From Paracoccaceae bacterium (GTDB lineage Bacteria; Pseudomonadota; Alphaproteobacteria; Rhodobacterales; Rhodobacteraceae): DNA of 18,204 nucleotides. Under the pieces are notes generated by a model that was given only the letters and a program-made list of their open reading frames with translations, was not told the origin of the DNA and did not search any database. Where the stretch lies: contig NVSA01000009.1 of the NCBI GenBank assembly GCA_002401045.1, positions 3,199-21,402 of the forward strand, written 5' to 3'. Shown here one piece after another: positions 6,335 to 12,742 of this stretch (positions within the stretch are counted from its first letter, which is position 1; the number at the start of each line of letters is the position of its first letter). Made by a program: the position numbers and the translations under genes.

Positions 6335-6401
6335 GGTCTTAATTTTCTTTCTTTGTAGGGGTTTAACTACTCTGATTATGTCTAAAAATGCCAGTAACTG
6401 A
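6324..6401 (+). CDS. Candidate hydrophobic 24-25-aa micro-ORF bridging the two terminase genes
   Basis: Tandem ATGs at 6324 and 6327 follow AGGGTG (6315-6320), well placed for the second. The frame has a hydrophobic centre (VLIFFLCRGLTTLIM) and ends at TGA 6399-6401, 11 bases beyond the terminase large subunit ATG at 6388. It overlaps the end of the small-subunit gene as well. The large-subunit gene itself has no Shine-Dalgarno at a useful distance, so translation of this micro-ORF may supply its ribosomes. Expression is not proven. Confidence 0.4.
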   Translation: MMNKVLIFFLCRGLTTLIMSKNASN

Positions 6402-7854
6402 GTACCGCACAAAGGCCCAAGGAAAGGTTCTTAGAGCGTACAAGGATTGCTGGGAAAGAGTTCCTGCCATTATGGGCCCATTGGGCTCTGGTAAAACTGT
6501 TGAGAGCTGTCAAAAGCTCTTTGCTGCTATGTGCAATCAGAAGCCTAACGCTGATGATATTCGGCCCAGTCGTTTTGTTGCTGTGCGAAACACTTACCCG
6601 GACCTAACTTCCACCACTATCAAAGATTGGAAAGAGCTGTATCTTCAATTGGGGCGTTATGTAGGTGGGGGGTTAGAGCCTCCTACCCACCACTTAGATT
6701 TTGACCTTGAAGACGGAACCACTGTTAACAGTGAATTAATCTTCTTGGCGCTAGATAGACCTGATGCGGTTAAGAAGCTGCGCGGGTATCAGGTAACAGG
6801 TTTTTGGCTCAATGAGATGAAAGAGCTATCTAAGGCCGTTGTTGATATGGCTGACTTGAGACACGGCCGTTACCCATCAATGGCTGCTGGTAGAGTCAAA
6901 CCTACTTGGCACGGAATGATAGGAGACACCAACGCACCTGATGAAGATCATTGGTATTACGAGCTAGCCGAAGAAACCAAGCCAAAAGGATGGGTTTTCC
7001 ATAAGCAGCCTGGGGGCGTACTCTGCGCCGGTGATGATGAGACTTTTGTACTCAATCCAAAGGCTGAGAACTTAGGGAATCTTCCTGATGGTTACTATGA
7101 AAAGGGCATGGAGGGCAAGAAGTACGATTGGATCAAGGTCAATCTAGCCAATGAGTATGGTTTTGTGGCTGATGGTAAGCCAGTTTATGAGGAATACGTT
7201 GATTCTGTTCACTGCCTAAAACAGGAATACGTACCAAACCCAGCCTATCCCATCATATTGGGGGTGGATTTTGGAAGAACGCCGGCATGTGCCTTCCTCC
7301 AATTTATACCGGGGATTGGTCGCTATGTTGGATTTGACGAGTTTGTCACTGAAGATATGAGCGCGGCTTTGTTTGCACCACAACTAAAGATCTACATTGC
7401 TCAAAACTATCCCAATTTCAAGATATCAAGAAGTGGAGGCGACCCATCTGGTGACAGTGGCGGTCAGGCTACTGAGGAAACACCGTTCTCGATATTGCGG
7501 GCCCACGGTATCAAGATGGTATTCCCTACCGCGACCAATGACCCTCTAATCAGGAGAGCATCAATCATCAACCCAATGACTCGACTTTGTATGGATGGCA
7601 AGCCAGCATTCATGATCAGCCCCAAGGCTAAACAATGGCGCAAGGGTTTGATGGGTGGTTTCTGCTACAAGAGGATTCAGGTTGTTGGTGATGACAAGTT
7701 TCATGATCAGCCAGATAAGAACAAATATTCGCATATCTGTGAAGCTGGAGAATATGGATTACAGCAAGCAGGCGAAGGAATAGCGGTAATAACACCTAGC
7801 AACGATACATGGACGGCACCTGTTACGGCTGCTGAATGGTCGCCCTTTGATTGA
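6388..7854 (+). CDS. terL: Terminase large subunit (packaging ATPase/nuclease)
   Basis: This 488-aa protein is the motor that pumps DNA into the procapsid and cuts it. The ATPase domain carries Walker A GPLGSGKT at residues 30-37 and a Walker B-like GFWLNE at 138-143, with Glu143 as the likely catalytic acid. The C-terminal RNase H-like nuclease domain shows its acidic residues in LGVDFGRTP (Asp294), GGDPSGDS (Asp352) and the HDQPDKNKYSH region (about 439-449), followed by EAGEYGL. Length and motif order are typical of a complete protein. In-frame TGA at 6373 and the absence of other starts fix ATG 6388 as the earliest start, yet no ribosome binding site is near it; a small overlapping upstream frame may couple its translation. 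Confidence 0.93.
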   Translation: MPVTEYRTKAQGKVLRAYKDCWERVPAIMGPLGSGKTVESCQKLFAAMCNQKPNADDIRPSRFVAVRNTYPDLTSTTIKDWKELYLQLGRYVGGGLEPPTHHLDFDLEDGTTVNSELIFLALDRPDAVKKLRGYQVTGFWLNEMKELSKAVVDMADLRHGRYPSMAAGRVKPTWHGMIGDTNAPDEDHWYYELAEETKPKGWVFHKQPGGVLCAGDDETFVLNPKAENLGNLPDGYYEKGMEGKKYDWIKVNLANEYGFVADGKPVYEEYVDSVHCLKQEYVPNPAYPIILGVDFGRTPACAFLQFIPGIGRYVGFDEFVTEDMSAALFAPQLKIYIAQNYPNFKISRSGGDPSGDSGGQATEETPFSILRAHGIKMVFPTATNDPLIRRASIINPMTRLCMDGKPAFMISPKAKQWRKGLMGGFCYKRIQVVGDDKFHDQPDKNKYSHICEAGEYGLQQAGEGIAVITPSNDTWTAPVTAAEWSPFD

Positions 7855-8242
7855 GTCAGAATGCAACATTCGTGTGTGGCATGTGGTGTTTTGCAAAGCA
7901 ACAATTAACCATTGGCTTCTGGATAGGCTAAAATATGGGCATGTGTACGCAATGCGCCTTAGTCCTGGCAAGCAGTATTGGACGGTAATCGATCCAACCA
8001 CCAGCTGCATTGATGCCACAACGGTTCCTATAGAGCTATACTCAAACCCAATGGACTACAAAGAAACAGCGCTTAAATCGGTTCGTGTTATAGTGAAACC
8101 AAAGGAAATAAGCCGTTTTTCTGCTGGTGTTGATGTTTTTAGCTGCGTTTCAGTGGTCAAGCACTTGTTAGGCATATCGAGCAGGCGCATATTGACACCT
8201 AATCAGTTGTTGAAATATTTGGAGCAAAACAAACATGGCTGA
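7847..8242 (+). CDS. Conserved post-terminase protein, possibly papain-like (permuted NlpC/P60-like)
   Basis: The frame begins with TTG 7847 overlapping the terminase stop (GTG 7874, inside RVWH, is a later alternative) and gives 131 residues. The N-terminal half has a WHVVFCKATINHW stretch and GHVYAMR (His32), then QYWTVIDPTT (about 43-52). The C-terminal half has a Cys-containing helix FSCVSVVKHLLGI (Cys100) followed by LTPNQLLKYL. From memory, small phage proteins with this His-then-W-DP-then-Cys-helix pattern are common next to terminase genes. The His-before-Cys order would suit a circularly permuted papain-like fold, but that is inference. There is no signal peptide or membrane segment. 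It overlaps the next gene by eight bases. Confidence 0.6.
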   Translation: MIESECNIRVWHVVFCKATINHWLLDRLKYGHVYAMRLSPGKQYWTVIDPTTSCIDATTVPIELYSNPMDYKETALKSVRVIVKPKEISRFSAGVDVFSCVSVVKHLLGISSRRILTPNQLLKYLEQNKHG

Positions 8243-8525
8243 ACAATTAACTAAAGTTACGAGCGCTGTAGAGAAAACTAATCCAATTTTCGGGGCCGTT
8301 AAGAAATCAGGGGGCAGCTTCCTAAGTGATGCTTTTGAAAGTACCGCTGAGTTTGCCAAATCAGATAGAGAAAGAATAAAAAAGCAAGAGGCGCAATTTG
8401 CGAGTGAGCAACAGCAAGTGGCGGCGGAGTCATTTAAACCGAAATCAGCAAAAGCGGTAAAGTCTAGAAGGGCGTCTGCTGCTAAATCAAATCGGTCAGA
8501 ATCACTTCTGACAAGGAAGGTATAA
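8235..8525 (+). CDS. Small basic Ala/Ser/Lys-rich hypothetical protein
   Basis: This 96-aa product has GGAG (8221-8224) ten bases before its ATG. It carries an N-terminal segment (NPIFGAVKKSGGSFLSD), a charged helix (KSDRERIKKQEAQFASEQQQ, about 42-61) and a basic, probably disordered end (KSAKAVKSRRASAAKSNR). The family is not recognised. It sits between the terminase and portal genes, overlapping both neighbours by one to eight bases, which suggests a role in head assembly or an internal head component. That role is inferred only from position. Confidence 0.6.
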   Translation: MAEQLTKVTSAVEKTNPIFGAVKKSGGSFLSDAFESTAEFAKSDRERIKKQEAQFASEQQQVAAESFKPKSAKAVKSRRASAAKSNRSESLLTRKV

Positions 8526-8740
8526 TGGGCGACATACTTGACCAAGGCGCAAAGGATAGGGCGCGTAAAAGCGCAGATCTTCAGCAGAGACAGCTTGAAG
8601 CGCAGAAAAAAAAGGAAGATCTAGCGGCTGCTGAGTCAGAAGACGAAACAGCGAGACGAAAAGCAACAGCAAAAGGAACGGGGGCTCGCAGTAGCTTGCT
8701 AGTAACCAGCCCAACCGGCCTTTCCAAAACTTTGGGGTAG
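8525..8740 (+). CDS. Small charged protein with C-terminal SPTGLSKTLG motif
   Basis: The start overlaps the preceding stop (TAATG) and has a strong ribosome binding site (AAGGAAGG 8513-8520). The 71-aa product is a charged coiled-coil-like helix (KDRARKSADLQQRQLEAQKK, about 10-29). It ends in ARSSLLVTSPTGLSKTLG, a pattern I recall from small proteins located just before the portal gene in many short-tailed phages. Function is unknown; a role beside the portal during head assembly is plausible. No membrane segment is present. Confidence 0.65.
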   Translation: MGDILDQGAKDRARKSADLQQRQLEAQKKKEDLAAAESEDETARRKATAKGTGARSSLLVTSPTGLSKTLG

Positions 8741-8743
8741 AAT

Positions 8744-10282
8744 ATGGCTTTCTCTGATTTAGGTGGCATTAATCAGCTGTTAAAGCGATTCAAAGCCGCT
8801 CAAACCGAATATGAATTATTCCGCTCTATTCATCAAGAAGCGTATGACTTCACAGCACCTCAGCGGGAAACATTCCGCTTTCGCTCTCCAGGGCAAGAAA
8901 AGAACCGGCACGTTTACGACTCAACAGCAACAGAAGGCACGGTTACCCATGTAGGGCGCATCAAGTCTGCCACCATGCCCAGCTGGAAAGAGTGGTTCAA
9001 GTTTACCGCGGGCTCAATTGTTCCAGAGGATCAAATTGCAGCAGTTAACAAAGACCTTGAAGCAGGCACAAAGACATTCTTTAACGCGTTGAATCATTCG
9101 AATTTTGATACCGAGATAGATCCCTCGCTAACTGATTGGACTGTTGGAACCGGTGCCATCATCATGGATTCAGGGGAGCTTTCAGGGCGCGACCTGTTCC
9201 GATTCACCAATGTGCCATTGGCTGAGCTGTACCCTGAGAAGGCAGTTAAAGGCCGTGTTCGTTCAGGGTGGAGAAAGCAAAAGTTGCCGGTTGGCCACAT
9301 AAAACAGCTTTGGCCTAAAGCCAAGTTGACAGATAAACTTGTCAAGATGATCGCAAAGAATCCCGAAACTGAGATTGACGTTCTCAATGGTTACCTTTTC
9401 AACACGAAGGATAAGCTTTATTACAATGTCGTTATTCGTGAGAGCGAAAAACATATTTTATTCGAGCAATCATTTAACACTCAGCGACTTATCATCTTTC
9501 GGGCTGATGTAATACCTGGCGAAACGTTTGGACGTGGCCCATCAATCAGGCTGTTGCCTGATATACGCTCACTAAACAAGATTGTTGAGTTTGATTTGAG
9601 GGCCTTGGCTCTTAATGTTGGCGGCATTTTCACGGGGGTTAATGATGGAATTTTTAATCCAAACACTGTCAGGCTTGCCCCGCAAACTATTATCCCTGTT
9701 GCTAGCAATAGCACTACGAACCCTACTCTTGCTAGCGTTTTTTCTGGTGGTAATGCTGCTGATGTTGAAGTTCGCGTTAAGGATCTGCGAGAGCGAATAG
9801 ATAAGGCGTATTTTGCCAACCCTATGGGTGATATATCCGACTCCGTTAGAACGCTTGGCGAACAAATGGCACGATTACAGGACATGCTTAAACAGCGTGG
9901 TGCATCATTAGGCCGTCTTCGCTCTGAGCTCATCGATCGCATTGCTGAAACTGGCGTGGATATTCTTCAGGAGCTTGGCAAATTCCCAAAAATTAAGGTT
10001 GATGGCGAACAGGTAACCCTTAAGCACACAAGCCCATTAGCACAAGCTGAAGACTTGGATGATTTTGAAGCAATCCAAACATGGGCTAGCGCCAATATTG
10101 CTATAGTTGGACCAGAGGTATTCATGGGAACCGCCAAGGTTGAAGACTTCCCCAAGGTAACGGCAAGACAGCTTGGCATACCAGCTGATCTAATTAGATC
10201 TGATGCAGAGCGTAAGCTTATCGGTGAGGCGGCAGCACAAGCAGCGCAAAGCCAGTTGGGAGGTCAGCCAAGTGAAGGGTAA
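8744..10282 (+). CDS. Portal / head-to-tail connector protein (Head-tail_con family)
   Basis: This 512-aa protein forms the ring at the unique capsid vertex through which DNA enters and leaves and onto which the tail stub docks. Family marks of the T7 gp8/Bbp-type connector (PF12236) are visible: VYDSTATEGT at 58-66, an acidic DSGELSGRDLFRF at 142-154 and PLAELY at 158-163. The stretch ETFGRGPSIRLLPDIRSLN at 260-278 and a helical C-terminal region with PMGDIS at 360-365 complete the pattern. The C-terminus is Ala/Gln-rich. GGGG at 8734-8737 gives a ribosome binding site. The length is normal. It sits after the terminase and before the scaffold, in the expected order, and overlaps the next gene. 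Confidence 0.92.
   Translation: MAFSDLGGINQLLKRFKAAQTEYELFRSIHQEAYDFTAPQRETFRFRSPGQEKNRHVYDSTATEGTVTHVGRIKSATMPSWKEWFKFTAGSIVPEDQIAAVNKDLEAGTKTFFNALNHSNFDTEIDPSLTDWTVGTGAIIMDSGELSGRDLFRFTNVPLAELYPEKAVKGRVRSGWRKQKLPVGHIKQLWPKAKLTDKLVKMIAKNPETEIDVLNGYLFNTKDKLYYNVVIRESEKHILFEQSFNTQRLIIFRADVIPGETFGRGPSIRLLPDIRSLNKIVEFDLRALALNVGGIFTGVNDGIFNPNTVRLAPQTIIPVASNSTTNPTLASVFSGGNAADVEVRVKDLRERIDKAYFANPMGDISDSVRTLGEQMARLQDMLKQRGASLGRLRSELIDRIAETGVDILQELGKFPKIKVDGEQVTLKHTSPLAQAEDLDDFEAIQTWASANIAIVGPEVFMGTAKVEDFPKVTARQLGIPADLIRSDAERKLIGEAAAQAAQSQLGGQPSEG
10258..10263 (+). promoter_or_regulatory. Ribosome binding site deciding the GTG 10272 start
   Basis: GGGAGG lies eight bases before GTG 10272 inside the 3' end of the portal gene. 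It selects this GTG over the in-frame ATG 10203, which has no comparable signal and would create an 80-base overlap. Confidence 0.7.
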
Positions 10283-10538
10283 TCATTTTGACCAGCTAGG
10301 CGCTACACCAGAGTATTCCGATGAAATGAAGGCTCAGTTTGATAAGCGTGATGAGCTTATTCACCGAGTTTTTGAGCAATCAGAAGCCGGAAGGGATTTG
10401 CTTATAATGTGGCAGGACGCGCTAATCATGACGCCAACCGCTCAGCCTGGTGATGACCTGCTAACAGTTGGACTGAACGAAGGTAAGAAAAGCTTTATTC
10501 GCAACATAATCACAACAATCAGAAAGGTAGAGACATGA
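10272..10538 (+). CDS. Bbp19-like small phage protein
   Basis: Started at GTG 10272, the product has 88 residues. The core RDELIHRVFEQSEAGRDLL with a later LNEGKKSFIRNI stretch matches the Bbp19-like pattern as I remember it: a helix with a phenylalanine and a Gly-containing turn, a linker, then a G-(K/R)-(K/R)-S-F-(I/V) helix. In related phages this gene likewise lies between portal and scaffold. Its molecular role is not established. It overlaps the portal stop and ends in an ATGA overlap with the scaffold gene, so all three are probably translated in a coupled series. Confidence 0.7.
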   Translation: MKGNHFDQLGATPEYSDEMKAQFDKRDELIHRVFEQSEAGRDLLIMWQDALIMTPTAQPGDDLLTVGLNEGKKSFIRNIITTIRKVET

Positions 10539-11332
10539 CAGATGAAACCACGATCACAGATGAATCTTTGCTTAGCCAAGCGACGGATGGCGCGACGCCG
10601 CCAGCGTCGGGAGATGCGCCAAATCCAGAGGGAAGCGCTCCACCAGCAGAAGGATCCAGACACGAGTTCGTCCTTGACAAATACCGAGCAGAAGGAAGAA
10701 CAGAAGATCAAGCCTTAGCAGAGCAGGCCAAAGGTTATGGTGAGCTTCAGACTAAGTTTGGCTCGTTCACTGGCTCACCTGAAGCCTACGAGGTCAATCT
10801 CTCTGATGATATTGTGGAAAAAGGCATAGAGATTAATTCAGAAGACCCGCTATTGGTTCGTGCAATGGAGTTTGCCAAAGCATCCAATATGAGTCAGGAA
10901 GGATTTAACCAAATGGTTAACCTTCACGTTGAAAACCAACTGGCTGAGCAGCAGGCTCTTACCGAGAATAAAGACAGCGAATTCAAAGGCTTAGGCAGTA
11001 ATGCGCAAAGCAGAATCGATTCTGTCAACTCGTTTATTAGCGCTAATTTTGACGCTGAAACCGTATCTGCAATACAGGGCATGGCAAACAGTGCTGAGAG
11101 TATCACAGCAATTGAAGCTCTTATTGCTAAAGGTAGAACCGCACCTATTGACGGCGAAGGCGCTGAAGGTGACGCTATTGGTGTTACAGCTGATGACATT
11201 AAAGCAATGCAGTTTGAGACGGATGATAACGGAAACCGCCGCATTCATACCGATAAAGCTTTTGCTGCTGAGTTCAGGAAAAAACAGGCTCTACTATATG
11301 GCTCCGACCCCTTCCGACAGCAGATAGGTTGA
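10535..11332 (+). CDS. Scaffolding protein
   Basis: This 265-aa, strongly acidic protein most likely directs capsid assembly and then leaves. The first 45 residues are Thr/Pro/Ala/Gly-rich and probably disordered (DGATPPASGDAPNPEGSAPP). Short motifs common in podovirus scaffolds follow: a LDKY-x-EGR segment, GYGELQTKFGSFTGSPEAY (about 67-85), helical stretches, and a basic C-terminus (EFRKKQALLYGSDPFRQQIG) that would bind capsid protein. The ATG overlaps the preceding stop as ATGA, with AAAGG upstream. Its position immediately before the major capsid gene is the standard one. Sequence motifs are modest, so the call depends partly on order and composition. Confidence 0.82.
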   Translation: MTDETTITDESLLSQATDGATPPASGDAPNPEGSAPPAEGSRHEFVLDKYRAEGRTEDQALAEQAKGYGELQTKFGSFTGSPEAYEVNLSDDIVEKGIEINSEDPLLVRAMEFAKASNMSQEGFNQMVNLHVENQLAEQQALTENKDSEFKGLGSNAQSRIDSVNSFISANFDAETVSAIQGMANSAESITAIEALIAKGRTAPIDGEGAEGDAIGVTADDIKAMQFETDDNGNRRIHTDKAFAAEFRKKQALLYGSDPFRQQIG

Positions 11333-11388
11333 ATTTGCACAGAAATCAAACTATTATCTAAACATATCCCACCGATACCCTCATTGAG

Positions 11389-11437
11389 GCCGGAAAAAAA
11401 GGATGATCTTTGTTCTACGATCAAACCATTTTCCGGC
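11389..11437 (+). promoter_or_regulatory. Long hairpin between scaffold and major capsid genes
   Basis: GCCGGAAAA (11389-11397) pairs perfectly with TTTTCCGGC (11429-11437). Inside, GG/CC and then TGATC (11404-11408) / GATCA (11419-11423) pair around a ten-base loop, separated by small internal loops. No T-run follows, so it is not a standard terminator on the + strand. It occupies the 149-base gap 11333-11481, ahead of the capsid ribosome binding site (GAGGGA about 11470-11475), and may act in RNA processing or stability. Confidence 0.7.
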
Positions 11438-11481
11438 ACCTTGATCTAGAGCCATACTAGATACTCAAAGAGGGACATAAA

Positions 11482-12345
11482 ATGTCTAAGTTTCTAACAA
11501 ACGCAGCCGTTATCGAGTTTGACAGTGAAGTCAAGCACGAGTACCAAGGCTCAGGTAAGCTACGTAATACTATTTCCATTCGAACCGGCGTTGTTGGTGA
11601 ATCTTATAAGTTCACACGCATGGGTAAAGGCGTAGCCAACCAGAAAGCAAGTCAAGCCGACGTTACACCAATGGATATCAGCCATGATCGTCAAACGGCT
11701 AATATGGCCAACTGGCTTGCCCCTGAATACACCGATATCTTCGACCAGGCAGAAGTCAACTTTGAAGAGAAGCAGGAATTGGCGCAAACAATCGCCAAAG
11801 CCATTTCTCGACGAGAAGACCAAATCATCATTGATGCAATTGCCGCTATCTCTTTTGTTTCCACAAACGATGAAGATGCAGATACAGGCAGAGTCTTTGA
11901 TGATTCAGCCACAACCAACTTCACGCTTGATCTAGTTCGAAAGGCCGCCGGTCATTTGGACGATATTGAATCAGATGAAGATAACCGTCACATTGTTTTA
12001 CGCGCCTTGGCTCTTCAAAAGTTGCTAGAGGATCCTGAAGTTACGAGCTCTGATTTTGCAACAGTGAAAGCTCTGGTGAATGGAACTTTGGATTCCTACA
12101 TGGGGTTTAAATTCCACAAGATCGGTACTCGTGCCGAGGGTGGATTACCTGGCGCTGTCAATGACCGTACAGCCTTTGCATACCATAAAACGGCTGTTGG
12201 TATCGCTATTGGTATCGACATGAAAACAACCATTGATTGGATTGCTCAGAAAACATCATGGTTAGCTAACGGCATGTTCAAGGCTGGCGCTGTAGTTCGC
12301 GAGCCTCAAGGCATCGTTAAAATGCAGTATGACGAAGCCGTATAA
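11482..12345 (+). CDS. Major capsid protein
   Basis: This 287-aa protein is the likely main shell protein. The N-terminus (EFDSEVKHEYQGSGKLRNTI) and MGKGVANQKASQADVTPMD (about 47-65) are typical of podovirus capsid proteins that begin with a short arm. Further on, HDRQTANMANWLAPEYTD precedes a long helix (KQELAQTIAKAISRREDQII) resembling the spine helix of the HK97-type capsid fold. The C-terminal part is beta-rich and ends normally. There is a strong ribosome binding site. Order (scaffold, capsid, decoration-like, tail) agrees. A terminator-like hairpin follows after 13 bases, probably setting high capsid mRNA levels relative to downstream genes. No protease is encoded nearby. Confidence 0.88.
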   Translation: MSKFLTNAAVIEFDSEVKHEYQGSGKLRNTISIRTGVVGESYKFTRMGKGVANQKASQADVTPMDISHDRQTANMANWLAPEYTDIFDQAEVNFEEKQELAQTIAKAISRREDQIIIDAIAAISFVSTNDEDADTGRVFDDSATTNFTLDLVRKAAGHLDDIESDEDNRHIVLRALALQKLLEDPEVTSSDFATVKALVNGTLDSYMGFKFHKIGTRAEGGLPGAVNDRTAFAYHKTAVGIAIGIDMKTTIDWIAQKTSWLANGMFKAGAVVREPQGIVKMQYDEAV

Positions 12346-12358
12346 TCTCGGTTGATTT

Positions 12359-12379
12359 GGGGGTGAAAGCCCCTTTTTT
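12359..12379 (+). terminator. Short terminator after the major capsid gene
   Basis: GGGG (12359-12362) can pair with CCCC (12370-12373) around a short GTGAAAG loop, followed directly by six T (12374-12379). The stem is short, so termination is probably partial, leaving some read-through into the tail genes. Confidence 0.6.
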
Positions 12380-12403
12380 ACAAATAAATTTGGAGAATAT
12401 ATC

Positions 12404-12679
12404 ATGGCTTTTTTAGCAACTGCATTTGTGCCAATGAGTAGCATGGCGAACAGCAATGCTCCACGGCACTTTAGTTACACAACCCCAGATTCCAAGGCCA
12501 CAGTTGTGGCTTCTGGTTATTTCGATGCTGCAGCACTCACGCTAGGCTTGAAACAGGGGGATATAATCTGGTCAGTTGATGCTAATGGCGGAACGGAAAC
12601 GTTCACAACCATTTTCATTGATGCGGTCAGTGGCGCTGGCGTGGTCACGGTTTTGAGTACAGTTCAAATACTGGCTTAA
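12404..12679 (+). CDS. Small decoration-like head protein
   Basis: This 91-aa protein is beta-rich and has a module shared with the next gene: a Pro at 20, SY at 24-25, Asp29, then A-x-V-x-A-(x)2-YF at 32-40 and GD at 52-53. The GGAG ribosome binding site (12391-12394) is well placed. The position right after the capsid gene, between two terminators, is where small capsid decoration (cement) proteins often lie. The end (VVTVLSTVQILA) is a normal beta-strand terminus. I infer that it coats the capsid and that the shared module contacts it; no direct proof exists in sequence. Confidence 0.65.
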   Translation: MAFLATAFVPMSSMANSNAPRHFSYTTPDSKATVVASGYFDAAALTLGLKQGDIIWSVDANGGTETFTTIFIDAVSGAGVVTVLSTVQILA

Positions 12680-12699
12680 TTTGTAGTGACTAAGAAAAT

Positions 12700-12728
12700 A
12701 ATAAAGGCGGCTGATGTCGCCTTTATTT
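12700..12728 (+). terminator. Strong rho-independent terminator, possibly bidirectional
   Basis: AATAAAGGCG (12700-12709) pairs perfectly over ten bases with CGCCTTTATT (12718-12727) around an eight-base loop, with a U-rich 3' arm. It ends the small decoration gene unit, just before the ribosome binding site of the next gene (AAGGAG 12731-12736). Confidence 0.75.
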
Positions 12729-12742
12729 CGAAGGAGTGAACA

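Noticed and set aside
10203..10271. Longer start of the Bbp19-like gene at ATG 10203
   Set aside because: No Shine-Dalgarno there, whereas GTG 10272 has GGGAGG eight bases upstream. The extra residues are a shadow of the portal C-terminus.
11001..11327. 108-aa plus-strand frame inside the scaffold gene
   Set aside because: Out of frame with the scaffold, no start signal, and Leu-rich shadow composition.
11403..11444. 13-codon frame inside the capsid-upstream hairpin
   Set aside because: Its purine-rich run touches the ATG with no spacing, it does not overlap the capsid start, and it lies in a structured stem. Unlikely to be translated.
11441..11470. Promoter upstream of the capsid gene
   Set aside because: TTGATC is present, but no convincing -10 box lies at 16-18 bases; spacing to TAGATA is too short.
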